Counted from the stretch's first letter, positions 28,541-38,828 are shown. The stretch: DNA of 64,000 nucleotides from Streptomyces sp. NBC_01197 (GCF_036010505.1 NZ_CP108569.1:2172001-2236000), one strand, 5' to 3'. Notes: generated by a model from the letters alone, not told the origin. Numbers and translations are program-made.

Positions 28541-29386
28541 TCACGGCAGAGCCTTGCGGGCCGTGGCGAACCGGGGCCGGTTGTTCAGGTCGGGGTGGTC
28601 GGCCGCGTCGGCCCAGCCCCGTTCCTCGGTGAAGATCCACGGGACCTGGCCGCCCTGGGTGTCGGCGTGCTCGATGACGACTACGCCGCCGGGCACGAGG
28701 AGACGGTGGGCGGTGCGCTCGATACCGCGAATCGTGTCGAGGCCGTCCTCGCCGGAGAAGAGGGCCATCTCCGGGTCGTGGTCACGGGCCTCGGGTGCGA
28801 CGTACTCCCACTCGGTGAGCGGGATGTACGGCGGGTTGGAGATGACCAGGTCGACCTGGCCGTCGAGTTCGGGCAGGGCGCTCAGCGCGTCGCCCTGGTG
28901 GACGGTGACCCTGGACCCCTCGGCGTTCTTGCGGGTCCAGCGCAGCGCGTCGTCGGACAGCTCCACGGCGTGCACGCGCGAGCGCGGCACCTCCTGGGCC
29001 ATGGCCAGCGCGATGGCGCCGGAGCCCGTGCAGAGGTCGACGATCAGCGGCTCGACGACGTCCATCGCGCGTACGGCGTCTATGGCCCAGCCGACGACCG
29101 ACTCGGTCTCCGGGCGGGGCACGAACACCCCGGGCCCGACCTGGAGTTCCAGATAGCGGAAGAAGGCGCGGCCTGTGATGTGCTGGAGCGGTTCGCGGGC
29201 CTCACGGCGGGCGATGGTCTCCCAGTAGCGGGCGTCGAAGTCCGCGTCCTTGACGTTGTGGAGCTCGCCCCGCTTGACACCGTGCACAAAGGCGGCGAGC
29301 TCCTCCGCGTCGAAGCGCGGGGAGGGCACGCCGGCGTCGGCCAGCCGCTGGGTGGCCTGGGCCACCTCGGCAAGCAGCAGGTTCAT
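28541..29386 (-). CDS. prmC: peptide chain release factor N5-glutamine methyltransferase
   Basis: 281 aa. The N-terminal helical domain is followed by a class I SAM methyltransferase with VDLCTGSGAIALAMA (motif I) and the defining NPPY (SNPPYIPL). It methylates the Gln of the GGQ motif in release factors. Its target prfA is 25 bp upstream. ATG 29386 has TGGAG upstream. Confidence 0.95.
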   Translation of the reverse strand: MNLLLAEVAQATQRLADAGVPSPRFDAEELAAFVHGVKRGELHNVKDADFDARYWETIARREAREPLQHITGRAFFRYLELQVGPGVFVPRPETESVVGWAIDAVRAMDVVEPLIVDLCTGSGAIALAMAQEVPRSRVHAVELSDDALRWTRKNAEGSRVTVHQGDALSALPELDGQVDLVISNPPYIPLTEWEYVAPEARDHDPEMALFSGEDGLDTIRGIERTAHRLLVPGGVVVIEHADTQGGQVPWIFTEERGWADAADHPDLNNRPRFATARKALP

Positions 29387-29411
29387 GCGGTTCTCCAGTA
29401 CGGGCCGGCTA

Positions 29412-30491
29412 CTACTGGGCGGCGGCGAGTTTGGCCGCGGAGTCCGCGTCCACACACGCCTGGATCACTGCGTCCAGGTCGCCGTCGAGCACCTGGTCCA
29501 AGTTGTACGCCTTGAAGCCGACGCGGTGGTCGGAGATCCGGTTTTCGGGGAAGTTGTACGTGCGGATCTTCTCGGACCTGTCGACGGTACGGACCTGGCT
29601 GCGGCGCACGTCGGACGCTTCCTGCTCGGCGGCCTCCTGAGCGGCGGCGAGCAGCCGGGAGCGCAGGATGCGCATGGCCTGCTCCTTGTTCTGGAGCTGG
29701 CTCTTCTCGTTCTGGCAGGAGGCGACGACACCGGTCGGGAGGTGGGTGATGCGGACCGCGGAGTCGGTGGTGTTGACCGACTGCCCGCCGGGGCCCGACG
29801 AACGGTAGACGTCGATCCGGAGGTCGTTGGAGTGGATCTCGACGTCGACCTCCTCGGCCTCGGGCGTGACGAGCACACCGGCGGCCGAGGTGTGGATGCG
29901 GCCCTGCGACTCGGTGGAGGGCACGCGCTGCACCCGGTGCACACCGCCCTCGTACTTCAGCCGCGCCCAGACGCCCTGGCCGGGTTCGGTCGCGCCGTTG
30001 CCGCCCTTGGTCTTCACCGCGACCTGGACGTCCTTGTAGCCGCCCAGCTCGGACTCGGTGGCGTCGATGATCTCGGTCTTCCAGCCGACGCGTTCCGCGT
30101 AACGCAGATACATCCGCAGCAGGTCGCCCGCGAACAGCGCGGACTCGTCACCGCCCGCGCCCGCCTTGACCTCGAGGAGCACGTCCTTGTCGTCGCTGGG
30201 GTCGCGCGGCACCAGGAGCAGCCGGAGCTTCTCCGTCAGCGCTTCGAGCTGCTTGTCGAGCACCTTGACCTCGGCCGCGAACTCCGGGTCGTCGTAGGAG
30301 AGTTCACGCGCCGTCTCGATGTCCTCCCCGGTCTGCTTCCAGGAACGGTACGTGGAGACGATCGGGGTCAGCTCGGCGTAGCGCTTGTTGAGCCTGCGCG
30401 CGTTGGCCTGGTCGGCGTGGACCGACGGGTCGGCGAGCTGTTCCTCAAGACCGGCGTGCTCGCCGATCAGTTCCTCGACCGCCTCGAACAT
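29412..30491 (-). CDS. prfA: peptide chain release factor 1
   Basis: 359 aa. The central domain contains the catalytic GGQ in [17 protein letters not shown], and the C-terminal region [18 protein letters not shown] is normal. It recognises UAA/UAG stops. ATG 30491 gives the usual N-terminus (MFEAVEELI). It is followed by prmC and preceded by a strong hairpin ahead of rpmE. Confidence 0.96.
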   Translation of the reverse strand: MFEAVEELIGEHAGLEEQLADPSVHADQANARRLNKRYAELTPIVSTYRSWKQTGEDIETARELSYDDPEFAAEVKVLDKQLEALTEKLRLLLVPRDPSDDKDVLLEVKAGAGGDESALFAGDLLRMYLRYAERVGWKTEIIDATESELGGYKDVQVAVKTKGGNGATEPGQGVWARLKYEGGVHRVQRVPSTESQGRIHTSAAGVLVTPEAEEVDVEIHSNDLRIDVYRSSGPGGQSVNTTDSAVRITHLPTGVVASCQNEKSQLQNKEQAMRILRSRLLAAAQEAAEQEASDVRRSQVRTVDRSEKIRTYNFPENRISDHRVGFKAYNLDQVLDGDLDAVIQACVDADSAAKLAAAQ

Positions 30492-30540
30492 CGGGGGTTT
30501 CCTGCTTTCGTACATCAAGAAGGGCGCTTCCGGGACGGCA

Positions 30541-30589
30541 AAAGCGCCGGTCCGGGCGCTCCGGGAAGGAGCGTCCGGGGACCGGCGCA
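30541..30589 (-). terminator. Rho-independent terminator after rpmE
   Basis: GCGCCGGTCC (30545-30554) pairs with GGACCGGCGC (30580-30589), with further pairing inside (GGGCGCTCC / GGAGCGTCC). On the minus strand the stem is followed by TTTT. It lies between rpmE and prfA, so prfA probably has its own promoter or depends on readthrough. Confidence 0.8.
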
Positions 30590-30597
30590 GTAGCTCG

Positions 30598-30825
30598 CTA
30601 CTTGGCGGCGGAGTCCGCGGCCTTCTTGCCGAAGCGGGCCTCGAAGCGGGCCACACGGCCACCGGTGTCGAGGATCTTCTGCTTGCCCGTGTAGAACGGG
30701 TGGCACTCGGAGCAGACCTCGGCACGGATGGTGCCTTCGGCGAGGGTGCTGTAAGTGGTGAACGAGGCACCGCAGGTGCAGCTGACCTGGGTCTCGTGGT
30801 ACTCGGGGTGGATGTCGCGCTTCAA
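30598..30825 (-). CDS. rpmE: ribosomal protein L31 (zinc-binding form)
   Basis: 75 aa. The four cysteines C16, C18, C38 and C41 (CTCG...CSEC) mark the C+ zinc-binding type, as opposed to the zinc-free paralogue made under zinc starvation. TTG is the start codon (30825), with AGGAGTCACC immediately upstream. A separate promoter lies at 30901-30928. Confidence 0.96.
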   Translation of the reverse strand: MKRDIHPEYHETQVSCTCGASFTTYSTLAEGTIRAEVCSECHPFYTGKQKILDTGGRVARFEARFGKKAADSAAK

Positions 30826-30900
30826 GGTGACTCCTAGTTTCGGGAGGGCGCCGGGTCGTGCGGGCGGAATTGTCCGTACGTGAACCGGGGCCAGCGGACC

Positions 30901-30928
30901 AGTCTGCCAGGAGTGGCCCGCCCGTCAA
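30901..30928 (-). promoter_or_regulatory. candidate rpmE promoter
   Basis: On the minus strand TTGACG (30928-30923) and CAGACT (30906-30901) are spaced by 16 bp. The -35 is excellent and the -10 is one base from the usual TAGACT. It lies 76 bp upstream of the TTG start. Confidence 0.6.
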
Positions 30929-31007
30929 AATTTCGGACAGTCGGTGAACCGGAGACAGACCGGATCTATTCCGCCCCGCCACCGCAGGACCTGGCGCGGC
31001 CGGCTGC

Positions 31008-32111
31008 TCAGGAGCCCGTGACGACCTTGCCCGCCTCGCCCTTGTCACCGGCGGAGCCCTTGGTCGCGGAGGCCGGAATCGGCTTGTCCTGCTTCAGCGC
31101 GGCCCACACCTGCCGGGACTCGGCCTCCAGCGGGATGACGCGGTTGGGGTCCGCCGGGTCGTACTCGACCGGCATCGTCACCATCTTCGTGGAGCCCGCG
31201 CCGATGCCCTTGAGGCCGTCGGCGAAGGACGCCAGGCTCTTCACGGAGTTGATGTCGGAGTCGGTGGTGACGGTCTTGGTGGCGGTGTCCGCGAGGCTGT
31301 AGAGCTTGCTGGGGCTGCTGAAGATCCCGACGTGCTTGACCTGGGCGATGAGCGCCTTGATGAAGGCCTGCTGGAGCTGTATTCGCCCGAGGTCGCTGCC
31401 GTCCCCGACGCCGTGCCTGGTCCGTACGAGACCGAGCGCGTCCTGCCCGTTGAGGGTGTGGGAGCCCGCCGCCAGGTGCAGATGGCTCTTGTCGTCGTTG
31501 ATCGCCTTGCTGGTGGTGACGGGTACGCCGCCCAGGTCGTCGATCAGCTTCTGGAAGCCGGCGAAGTCGACCTCCAGATAGTGGTCCATCCGGATCCCGG
31601 ACATCTGCTCCACGGTCTTCACCGCGCAGGCCGGGCCGCCGCTCTCGTACGCCGTGTTGAACATGGCGTGCTGCGCTCCCGGGGCGTCCGCGCCCTTGGC
31701 GGTGGTGCAGTCGGGGCGGTCGATCAGGGTGTCGCGGGGTATCGAGACCACGCTGGCCTTCTTGTGGCCCTTGTACACGTGGACGACCATCGCGGTGTCC
31801 GAGCGGGCGCCGCCCTCGTCCTTGCCGTACTTGGAGTTGGCGCCGGCCCGGGAGTCGGAGCCGAGCACCAGGATGTCCATCGAGCCGTTGTCGACGTTGT
31901 GCGGGCGGTCGGCGCCGAGCTGGGCGTTGATGTCGACGCTCTTGAGGTTGCCGTCGAGCTTGAAGTAGAGGAAGCCGAGGCCGCCGCCGCCGAGCACGAC
32001 CACTCCGGCCGCCACCCATGCAGTGATCACCAGCGCCTTCCGGCGCGGCGTGGCCCCCTTGCGGCGTTTGCCGCTGCCCCGTATTCGGCTGCCCTTCTGC
32101 GGGTCGGCCAT
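31008..32111 (-). CDS. LytR-CpsA-Psr (LCP) family glycopolymer transferase
   Basis: 367 aa. The basic cytoplasmic N-terminus is followed by one membrane helix (about 24-44, ALVITAWVAAGVVVLGG) and the extracytoplasmic LCP domain: DILVLGSDSRAG, GARSDTAMVVHV, VSIPRDTLIDRP and LVRTRHGVGDGSDLGRIQLQQ carry the conserved Asp/Arg set that binds polyprenyl-pyrophosphate glycan and metal. LCP enzymes attach wall teichoic acid or other glycopolymers to peptidoglycan. The ATG has GGAGGGG upstream; upstream in-frame sequence is basic and not conserved. Confidence 0.92.
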   Translation of the reverse strand: MADPQKGSRIRGSGKRRKGATPRRKALVITAWVAAGVVVLGGGGLGFLYFKLDGNLKSVDINAQLGADRPHNVDNGSMDILVLGSDSRAGANSKYGKDEGGARSDTAMVVHVYKGHKKASVVSIPRDTLIDRPDCTTAKGADAPGAQHAMFNTAYESGGPACAVKTVEQMSGIRMDHYLEVDFAGFQKLIDDLGGVPVTTSKAINDDKSHLHLAAGSHTLNGQDALGLVRTRHGVGDGSDLGRIQLQQAFIKALIAQVKHVGIFSSPSKLYSLADTATKTVTTDSDINSVKSLASFADGLKGIGAGSTKMVTMPVEYDPADPNRVIPLEAESRQVWAALKQDKPIPASATKGSAGDKGEAGKVVTGS

Positions 32112-32551
32112 GTCCCCTCCAGCTCTCTCGGTGGTCCCGCTACCCCCTGCCCCGAAGTTCAGGCGCGGTCCGTCATCACTTGTGAGACGACGTTTCTCGC
32201 GAAAGAGTTGCACAACGCGCTGTGACCCCGGAACGGCCCCGGCGTCACGGACGGTAGCCGGGTTCTCTCCGTAAAAACGGCCCTCACCTGGGGTTTTCTC
32301 TCCGGCACCAGAGGCTTGTCGTGGGCCGGCGCCCGGCGTGCGCTGTGGCGAAGATCTCGGCGGGCCGCGAAGCGGCACGGCAGGCGGGTGAGCAGCACGT
32401 GAGCGGTGTGTGGAGGCTGTGCGTGCAGCCCTCGCGTGCGCTGGGGGCACCTCCCAGTCGGAGACTGGGGGAGGCCGGGCCGCCGCACGCGACTGGCCCG
32501 CCGCGTCACTTCCGTGACGGGGCGGGCCAGTTGACGTTCCGTGACGGAAGG
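32112..32551. other. 440-bp gap between the LCP gene and rho
   Basis: No gene is seen. The gap contains a Streptomyces-type intergenic repeat (CTCCCAGTC-GGA-GACTGGG, about 32451-32469) and the terminator of rho near its right end. The LCP promoter should lie here but no convincing box was found. Confidence 0.4.
32492..32531 (-). terminator. rho terminator hairpin
   Basis: ACTGGCCCGCC (32492-32502) pairs with GGCGGGCCAGT (32521-32531). A second nested stem (CGTCAC/GTGACG) closes on a TTCC loop. It begins 20 bp after the rho stop on the minus strand. A further small palindrome, TTCCGT-G-ACGGAA, lies at 32537-32549. Confidence 0.7.
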
Positions 32552-34678
32552 TCAGTCGTTGCCGTTGCCGGACGACGGGGTCGTCTTGGCGATCTGCATC
32601 AGGAACTCGGCGTTCGACTTGGTCTTCTTCATCTTGTCCAGCAGCAGCTCGATCGCCTGCTGCGAGTCGAGCGCGTGGAGCACCCGGCGCAGCTTCCAGA
32701 CGATGGCGAGCTCCTCCGCGTTGAGGAGGATCTCTTCCTTACGTGTACCGGACGGGTCGACGTCCACAGCGGGGAAGATGCGCTTGTCGGCGAGCTTCCG
32801 GTCGAGCTTGAGCTCCATGTTGCCGGTGCCCTTGAACTCCTCGAAGATCACCTCGTCCATGCGCGAGCCGGTCTCCACCAGCGCGGTGGCGAGGATGGTC
32901 AGCGAGCCGCCGTCCTCGATGTTCCGCGCGGCACCGAAGAAGCGCTTCGGCGGGTAGAGGGCGGTCGAGTCGACACCACCGGAGAGGATGCGCCCGGAGG
33001 CCGGGGCCGCCAGGTTGTACGCACGGCCGAGCCGGGTGATCGAGTCGAGCAGCACGACCACGTCGTGGCCCAGCTCGACGAGGCGCTTGGCGCGCTCGAT
33101 GGCCAGCTCGGCGACGGTGGTGTGGTCCTCGGCGGGCCGGTCGAAGGTCGAGGAGATGACCTCGCCCTTCACCGACCGCTGCATGTCGGTGACCTCTTCG
33201 GGACGCTCGTCGACGAGGACGACCATCAGGTGGCACTCGGGGTTGTTGACCGTGATCGCGTTGGCGATGGCCTGCATGATCATGGTCTTACCGGTCTTCG
33301 GCGGGGCCACGATCAGACCGCGCTGGCCCTTGCCGATGGGCGCGACCAGATCGATGATCCGGGTCGTCAGCACACCCGGGTCGGTCTCCAGACGGAGCCG
33401 GTCCTGCGGGTACAGCGGGGTGAGCTTCTGGAACTCCGGGCGCCCGCGGCCGGATTCGGCCGCCATGCCGTTCGCCGAGTCCAGGCGGACGAGCGCGTTG
33501 AACTTCTCGCGGCGCTCGCCGTCCTTGGGCTGACGGACGGCTCCGGTGACGTGATCGCCCTTGCGCAGGCCGTTCTTGCGGACCTGGGCGAGCGAGACGT
33601 ACACGTCGTTGGGGCCCGGCAGGTAGCCGGAGGTCCGGATGAACGCGTAGTTGTCGAGGATGTCCAGGATGCCCGCGACGGGGATCAGGACGTCGTCGTC
33701 GGCGACCTGCGGAGTGTCACCGAACTCCTGCCGCTCACCGCGGCGGCCACGGCGGTCGCGGTAACGGCCACGGCGGCCGCGGCGGCCTCCGTCGAAGTCG
33801 TCCTCGTTCTCGTCGGCGCGGGGACCGTTGCCCTGGCCGCCCTGGCGCTGTCCGCGCTGGCCGCCGCCCTGCTGGTCGTCGCCCTTGCCGCCGCGGTCAC
33901 GGCGGTCACGGCCACCGCGCTCGCCACGGTCCTGACGGTCACCGCGGTCCTGACGGTCACCGCGGTCCTGACGGTCGCCACGCTCCTGGCGGTCGCCGCG
34001 CTCACGCCGGTCACCGCGCTGGCCGCGGTCCTGGCGGTCGCCGCGACGGCCTTCGGCGGTGTCGGTGGCCGTCTCCGCCCTGGCCTCCTTGGAGTCCTTG
34101 GCGTCGGCCGGAGCCTCGGTCTTCACGCCGGTGGCCACGGACTGCGTCTCGGCCTCGGTCTTGACGGCCTTGGTTCCGACGGCCTTGGCCTCGGCGGCGG
34201 ACGACGCGGAAGCCGCGGGCTCGGGGCTGCCGGCCTGCGCGGTGGCACGGCGACGGCGCCGCTCACCGGCGGGCTGGTCGTCGTTGGCGGGCTGGCCGGG
34301 AATGTCGATCTGCTGCTGGGCAGCGGACTTCTCGGCCGCCGGGGGCTCCTCACCCGTACGGGACTTGGAAGTGGCACGGCACTTCGGCTTGGTCTCGGCC
34401 GCGTCGGAGCCGCCTGCATCGGCCTTGGCGCTCTTCGGCGCGGACGAACCGGCCTGCGCCTCCTTGATGACCTCGATCAACTGGCTCTTACGCATCCGCG
34501 CAGTGCCCTTGATGCCGAGGCCGGACGCGACCTGCTGCAGCTCGGCCAGGACCATGCCGTCGAGGCCGGTGCCGGAGCGGCGGCGCCGTGCGGTGCTGCC
34601 GGTGGCAGCACCGGCGGCGGACGCGGCTTCGACAGAGTTGTCGGCAGTCACGCCCATCAGATCGGTGGTGTCGCTCAC
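32552..34678 (-). CDS. rho: transcription termination factor Rho (actinobacterial long form)
   Basis: 708 aa. The N-terminal SAP-like Rho_N domain (about 39-76) is followed by a disordered Ala/Lys then Arg/Asp/Gly-rich insert (about 77-325) typical of high-GC actinobacteria. The RNA-binding cold-shock-like domain (about 328-400, [16 protein letters not shown]) follows, then the RecA-type motor with the P-loop APPKTGKT (about 457-464) and [11 protein letters not shown]. Rho unwinds nascent RNA and ends transcription. GTG 34678 has GAAGGA upstream. The Arg/Asp insert is encoded by 18-bp tandem DNA repeats. Confidence 0.96.
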   Translation of the reverse strand: MSDTTDLMGVTADNSVEAASAAGAATGSTARRRRSGTGLDGMVLAELQQVASGLGIKGTARMRKSQLIEVIKEAQAGSSAPKSAKADAGGSDAAETKPKCRATSKSRTGEEPPAAEKSAAQQQIDIPGQPANDDQPAGERRRRRATAQAGSPEPAASASSAAEAKAVGTKAVKTEAETQSVATGVKTEAPADAKDSKEARAETATDTAEGRRGDRQDRGQRGDRRERGDRQERGDRQDRGDRQDRGDRQDRGERGGRDRRDRGGKGDDQQGGGQRGQRQGGQGNGPRADENEDDFDGGRRGRRGRYRDRRGRRGERQEFGDTPQVADDDVLIPVAGILDILDNYAFIRTSGYLPGPNDVYVSLAQVRKNGLRKGDHVTGAVRQPKDGERREKFNALVRLDSANGMAAESGRGRPEFQKLTPLYPQDRLRLETDPGVLTTRIIDLVAPIGKGQRGLIVAPPKTGKTMIMQAIANAITVNNPECHLMVVLVDERPEEVTDMQRSVKGEVISSTFDRPAEDHTTVAELAIERAKRLVELGHDVVVLLDSITRLGRAYNLAAPASGRILSGGVDSTALYPPKRFFGAARNIEDGGSLTILATALVETGSRMDEVIFEEFKGTGNMELKLDRKLADKRIFPAVDVDPSGTRKEEILLNAEELAIVWKLRRVLHALDSQQAIELLLDKMKKTKSNAEFLMQIAKTTPSSGNGND
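33928..33999. repeat. four tandem 18-bp repeats inside rho
   Basis: Two identical GGTCCTGACGGTCACCGC units (33928-33945, 33946-33963) are followed by two close variants. They encode an Arg-Gly-Asp-Arg-Gln-Asp six-residue repeat in the disordered region. More diverged units extend to about 33880 and 34060. Such arrays vary in copy number through slippage. Confidence 0.85.
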
Positions 34679-35028
34679 GAAGGGTCCTTCCCTGGAGCGG
34701 GCGTCGGCCTGTCTGGCTCGGCGACCGGTTGTGCTGTCCGACTGCGGTTCTGATCTTGACTGATCGCGAACCGACGCCGGGGCGGTGGTCCGCCGGGAAA
34801 CGGCGGAGGGCAAGACGTGCAGGGGTCCGGCAGAGGCCGGTTCCGGAGCGTGCTCGAAACTGCTCAGACAGGCTGTCAGGCAGTTTGGGAGGCTCCCGGA
34901 AGAAATGGCGGTCCCTGATGGGGACACTGAGCACCGCGCCGCAAAGACGTCGAGTGCAGACTTGAGGTTAACACTACCGGGTCCAACAAATATTCCCCCT
35001 CTCCGTCACCGGCAACCGGACGGCACGT
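34679..35028. other. 350-bp leader region of rho
   Basis: No gene is seen. The minus strand has a promoter-like segment around 34966-34997 (TTGTTG, then TAGTGTTAACCT). About 290 bases of untranslated leader then precede the GTG start, with a small hairpin GTCCC-N5-GGGAC at 34911-34925. A long leader would allow rho to control its own transcription. Confidence 0.4.
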
Positions 35029-35946
35029 CTAGGTACCCAGTGGCAGGACGCTCGTACCGGTGGCGTCGAGGGGCAGCCGGTTGGCGGCCCACCCTTCGCC
35101 GGCCAGGCGTGCGACCTTGTCGGCCGCACTGTTCTCGACCAGCGCGAGCACCGTGGGGCCCGCGCCGGAGATGACCGCGGGGACGCCGTCCGCCCGCAGC
35201 CGGTTGACCAGGGCCACGCTCTCGGGCATCGCCGGGGCACGGTACTCCTGGTGCAGTCGGTCCTCCGTTGCGGCCAGCAGCAGCTCGGGGCGCCTGGTCA
35301 GCGCCTCGACGAGCAGGGCCGCGCGGCCCGCGTTGGCGGCCGCGTCCACATGGGGGACGGAGCGCGGAAGAAGACCCCGGGCGGTCTCGGTGAGCACCGG
35401 CCTGCCGGGGACGAAGACCACCGGAACGATGGAGTCCGCCGGATCCATCCTGATGGCGCGCGCGGTTCCACCGTCGGTCCAGGCCAGGGTGAAGCCGCCG
35501 AGGAGGCAGGCGGCGACGTTGTCGGGGTGGCCCTCGATCTCGGTGGCGAGTTCGAGCAGGGCCTCGTCGTCGAGTTTCTCGGCCCCGCCTATGGTCACAG
35601 CCCTGGCGGCGACGATACCGGCGCAGATGGCGGCGGAGGAGGAGCCGAGGCCGCGGCCGTGCGGGATGCGGTTGGCGCAGACGACTTCGAGGCCGCGCGG
35701 CTGCCCGCCGAGCAGGTCGAAAGCGGTGCGCAGCGACCGTACGAGCAGGTGGCTCTCGTCGCGCGGGAGCGTCTCGGCGCCCTCGCCGGCGATGTCGATG
35801 TGCAGCCCGGTGTCGGCGACCCGGACGACCACGTCGTCGTACAGCCCCAGCGACAGACCGAAGGCGTCGAAGCCCGGTCCGAGGTTGGCGCTGGTGGCAG
35901 GGGTGCGCACCCGGACGGCGGCGGCACGGAACGCGGGACCGGCCAT
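35029..35946 (-). CDS. thrB: homoserine kinase
   Basis: 305 aa, GHMP kinase. The early substrate-binding TPATSANLGPGFDAFG (about 15-30) and the ATP-binding PHGRGLGSSSAA (about 95-106) are normal, and the third motif reads VISGAGPTVLAL. It phosphorylates homoserine for ThrC. AAGGAG lies ahead of the ATG. Although in the hom-thrC-thrB order, it is separated from thrC by 401 bp with a hairpin. Confidence 0.96.
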   Translation of the reverse strand: MAGPAFRAAAVRVRTPATSANLGPGFDAFGLSLGLYDDVVVRVADTGLHIDIAGEGAETLPRDESHLLVRSLRTAFDLLGGQPRGLEVVCANRIPHGRGLGSSSAAICAGIVAARAVTIGGAEKLDDEALLELATEIEGHPDNVAACLLGGFTLAWTDGGTARAIRMDPADSIVPVVFVPGRPVLTETARGLLPRSVPHVDAAANAGRAALLVEALTRRPELLLAATEDRLHQEYRAPAMPESVALVNRLRADGVPAVISGAGPTVLALVENSAADKVARLAGEGWAANRLPLDATGTSVLPLGT

Positions 35947-36347
35947 CGCTCTGACGACTCTCCTTGTGAGACTGCGAGTCTGGTTTCGACCGCGGGATTG
36001 TTACGGGGAACTCGGCTGTGCTTTCCGGGAGAACACTCCCCCGGGGCCCCTGGACCGGACAACCCCGACAGGCCTAACGGGCACCTGCAGGCCATCACAG
36101 CAGCAACACCGCGGCACATGCGGCGGGGTGGGTTGGCTACAGCTTATCGAAGGAAGGTTCTGTCGCGACATAGGGCGCACAGGAGGCGCACGATGCGTGT
36201 CGCACGCTACCCATGCGCTCCAGGCCCGACCGGGCCGCCGGGCGGCCCGTCCTGCGGGTGATGCGGCAGCTCAGGGGCACAGCCGGGCACAACCGGAGCA
36301 CAGCCCGGGGCCCGGTCCTGACGGACGGGCCCCGGGCGGGCCGGATG
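35947..36347. other. 401-bp gap between thrC and thrB
   Basis: No gene is seen. It holds the thrC hairpin at its right end (36304-36336). The thrB ribosome-binding site is at its left end. thrB may therefore have its own promoter here; none was identified. Confidence 0.4.
36304..36336 (-). terminator. hairpin after thrC
   Basis: CCCGGGGCCCG-G-TCC pairs with GGACGGGCCCCGGG across a short loop, 12 bp after the thrC stop. No T-tract, so termination may be partial. Confidence 0.6.
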
Positions 36348-37421
36348 CTACGGGACCAGGCCCAGCCGCTCGGCGGCCTGTACGGCGTCGACCGGCACGG
36401 TGACCGGCTGCGGGGCTCCCGCGACGGCCCAGTCCGGGTCCTTGAGGCCGTTGCCTGTGACCGTGCAGACGATCCGCTGACCGGGGTCGACCTTGCCCTC
36501 TTCGGCCGCCTTCAGCAGACCGGCGACCGAAGCGGCCGAAGCGGGCTCCACGAAGACACCCTCCTGCGAGGCCAACAGCCGGTACGCGGAGAGGATCTGA
36601 CGGTCGGTGACCTCGTCGATGAAGCCACCGGACTCCTCGCGCGCGTCGAGCGCGAGCTGCCAGGACGCCGGATTCCCGATCCGGATCGCCGTGGCGATGG
36701 TCGAGGGGTCCTTGACGATCTCGCCGCGCACGATGGGGGCGGAGCCGGAGGCCTGGAAGCCCCACATCCGGGGGGTGCGGGTGGACATGCCGTCCGCCGC
36801 GTACTCCTTGTAACCCTTCCAGTACGCCGTGATGTTACCGGCGTTGCCGACGGGCAGTACATGGATGTCGGGGGCGTCGCCGAGCGCGTCGACGATCTCG
36901 AAGGCTCCGGTCTTCTGGCCCTCGATACGGGACGGATTGACCGAATTGACCAGCGCCACCGGGTAGTTGTCCGAGAGCGAGCGGGCCAGCGTCAGGCAGT
37001 CGTCGAAGTTGCCGTCCACCTGGAGGATCTTCGCGCCGTGCACCAGCGCCTGGCCCATCTTGCCGAGGGCGATCTTGCCCTGCGGCACCAGGACCGCGCA
37101 GACCATTCCGGCCCGTACGGCATAGGCGGCGGCCGAGGCCGAGGTGTTGCCGGTGGAGGCGCAGATGACGGCCTGCGCGCCCTGCTCCTTGGCGTGGGTG
37201 ATCGCCATGGTCATGCCCCGGTCCTTGAAGGACCCCGTGGGGTTGGCGCCCTCGACCTTGAGGTGTACCTCACAGCCGGTGCGCTCGGAAAGGACCTGCG
37301 CGGGGACGAGCGGCGTACCGCCCTCACGGAGTGTCACGACCGGTGTCGTGCTCGTGACCGGGAGGCGGTCCCGGTACTCCTCGATGATGCCGCGCCACTG
37401 GTGGGTGCCCTTGGTGGTCAT
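36348..37421 (-). CDS. thrC: threonine synthase
   Basis: 357 aa, fold-type II PLP enzyme. The PLP lysine lies in [14 protein letters not shown] (about 55-68), the phosphate loop reads [11 protein letters not shown], and the C-terminal [13 protein letters not shown] is typical. It converts phosphohomoserine to threonine. The ATG has AAGGGGAG overlapping the hom stop, only six bases away, so translation is coupled. Confidence 0.96.
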   Translation of the reverse strand: MTTKGTHQWRGIIEEYRDRLPVTSTTPVVTLREGGTPLVPAQVLSERTGCEVHLKVEGANPTGSFKDRGMTMAITHAKEQGAQAVICASTGNTSASAAAYAVRAGMVCAVLVPQGKIALGKMGQALVHGAKILQVDGNFDDCLTLARSLSDNYPVALVNSVNPSRIEGQKTGAFEIVDALGDAPDIHVLPVGNAGNITAYWKGYKEYAADGMSTRTPRMWGFQASGSAPIVRGEIVKDPSTIATAIRIGNPASWQLALDAREESGGFIDEVTDRQILSAYRLLASQEGVFVEPASAASVAGLLKAAEEGKVDPGQRIVCTVTGNGLKDPDWAVAGAPQPVTVPVDAVQAAERLGLVP

Positions 37422-37427
37422 GGGTCC

Positions 37428-38783
37428 TTACTCCCCTTCAACACGCATGATGCTGGCGACACCGAGCACGGTGTCGAGCTTGCGCAGCGCCTCGACGGTC
37501 CCGGAAAGGGCTGCGTCGCGCGCGCGGTGGGTGACGACGACGAGGGATGCCTCGCCGCCTCCGCCCGCCCGTCGCCCGCCGCCGCCCTGTTCGATGGCGA
37601 CTTCGTCACCGCTGCATGGATTTCGGCCCTGCTGGCGTACCGTGTCGATCGATACGCCCTGCTCGGCGAAGACCGTGGCCACCTGGGCGAGAACACCCGG
37701 TTTGTCGGCCACGTCGAGGCTGATGTGGTAGCGCGTGACGACGTCGCCCATGGGACTCACGGGCAGCATCGTGTACGCCGACTCGCCGGGCCCGGTGGCC
37801 TCGTTGAGCCTGTTCCGGCAGACCGCGACCAGGTCGCCGAGTACCGCGGACGCGGTGGGTGAGCCGCCGGCGCCGGGGCCGTAGAACATCAGCTGCCCGG
37901 CGGCCTCGGCCTCGATGAACACCGCGTTGTACGCCTCGCGCACCGAGGCCAGCGGGTGGCTGAGCGGGATCATCGCGGGGTGCACCCGGGCGGTGACGGA
38001 CTTGCCGTCGGCGGCGCGCTCGCAGATGGCGAGCAGCTTGACGGTGCAGCCCATGCGCCTGGCGGACGCGATGTCCGCCGCGGTGACCTCGGTGAGGCCC
38101 TCGCGGTGGACGTCGTCAAGGCGTACGCGCGTATGGAAGGCGATCCCGGCGAGAATCGCGGCCTTGGCCGCCGCGTCGAACCCCTCGACGTCGGCCGTCG
38201 GGTCGGCCTCGGCGTAGCCGAGCGCGGTGGCCTCGTCCAGCGCCTCCGAGTAGCCGGCGCCGGTGGTGTCCATCTTGTCGAGGATGAAGTTGGTGGTGCC
38301 GTTGACGATGCCCAGGACGCGGTTCACCTTGTCGCCCGCGAGCGATTCGCGCAGCGGGCGTACGAGCGGGATCGCGCCGGCGACGGCGGCCTCGTAGTAG
38401 AGGTCCCGGTCGTGCCCCTGGGCGATCGCGTGCAGCGCGGCGCCGTCCTTGGCGAGCAGCGCCTTGTTGGCGGAGACGACGCTGGCGCCGTGCTCGAAGG
38501 CGGCGGCGATCAGCGTACGGGCGGGCTCGATGCCGCCGATGACCTCGATCACCACGTCGATGTCCCCGCGTTTGACCAGGGCCATCGCGTCCGTGGTGAT
38601 GAGCGAGGGGTCGATGCCCTCACGGACCTTGGAAGGGCGGCGGACGGCCACACCGGCGAGCTCGACGGGGGCGCCGATGCGCGCCGCGAGGTCGTCGGCG
38701 TGCGTCGTCATGATGCGCGCCACCTCTGAGCCGACGACTCCACAGCCCAGCAGCGCCACCTTCAGCGGACGCGTACGCATCAT
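37428..38783 (-). CDS. hom: homoserine dehydrogenase
   Basis: 451 aa. The N-terminal NAD-binding LLGCGVVGSEVA (about 11-22), the catalytic domain with NGTTNFILDKM and EADPTADVEGFDAAAKA, and a C-terminal ACT domain (about 360-451) are present. The ACT domain carries an unusual Gly/Arg/Cys insertion of about 20 residues after DTVRQQG. ACT gives threonine feedback inhibition in the family. ATG 38783 (a second ATG follows) has GAGGT upstream. Confidence 0.95.
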   Translation of the reverse strand: MMRTRPLKVALLGCGVVGSEVARIMTTHADDLAARIGAPVELAGVAVRRPSKVREGIDPSLITTDAMALVKRGDIDVVIEVIGGIEPARTLIAAAFEHGASVVSANKALLAKDGAALHAIAQGHDRDLYYEAAVAGAIPLVRPLRESLAGDKVNRVLGIVNGTTNFILDKMDTTGAGYSEALDEATALGYAEADPTADVEGFDAAAKAAILAGIAFHTRVRLDDVHREGLTEVTAADIASARRMGCTVKLLAICERAADGKSVTARVHPAMIPLSHPLASVREAYNAVFIEAEAAGQLMFYGPGAGGSPTASAVLGDLVAVCRNRLNEATGPGESAYTMLPVSPMGDVVTRYHISLDVADKPGVLAQVATVFAEQGVSIDTVRQQGRNPCSGDEVAIEQGGGGRRAGGGGEASLVVVTHRARDAALSGTVEALRKLDTVLGVASIMRVEGE

Positions 38784-38828
38784 CCGACCTCACTTCTCAA
38801 ACTTCTACGGTTGGACCAGTCTCACTCA

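Noticed and set aside
33880..34060. CRISPR array
   Set aside because: The repeats are short, adjacent and coding, with no unique spacers of even length and no cas genes in the window.
32321..34753. 810-codon plus-strand open frame over rho
   Set aside because: It arises from the Arg/Asp repeat region of rho read on the other strand and has no start signal or domain.
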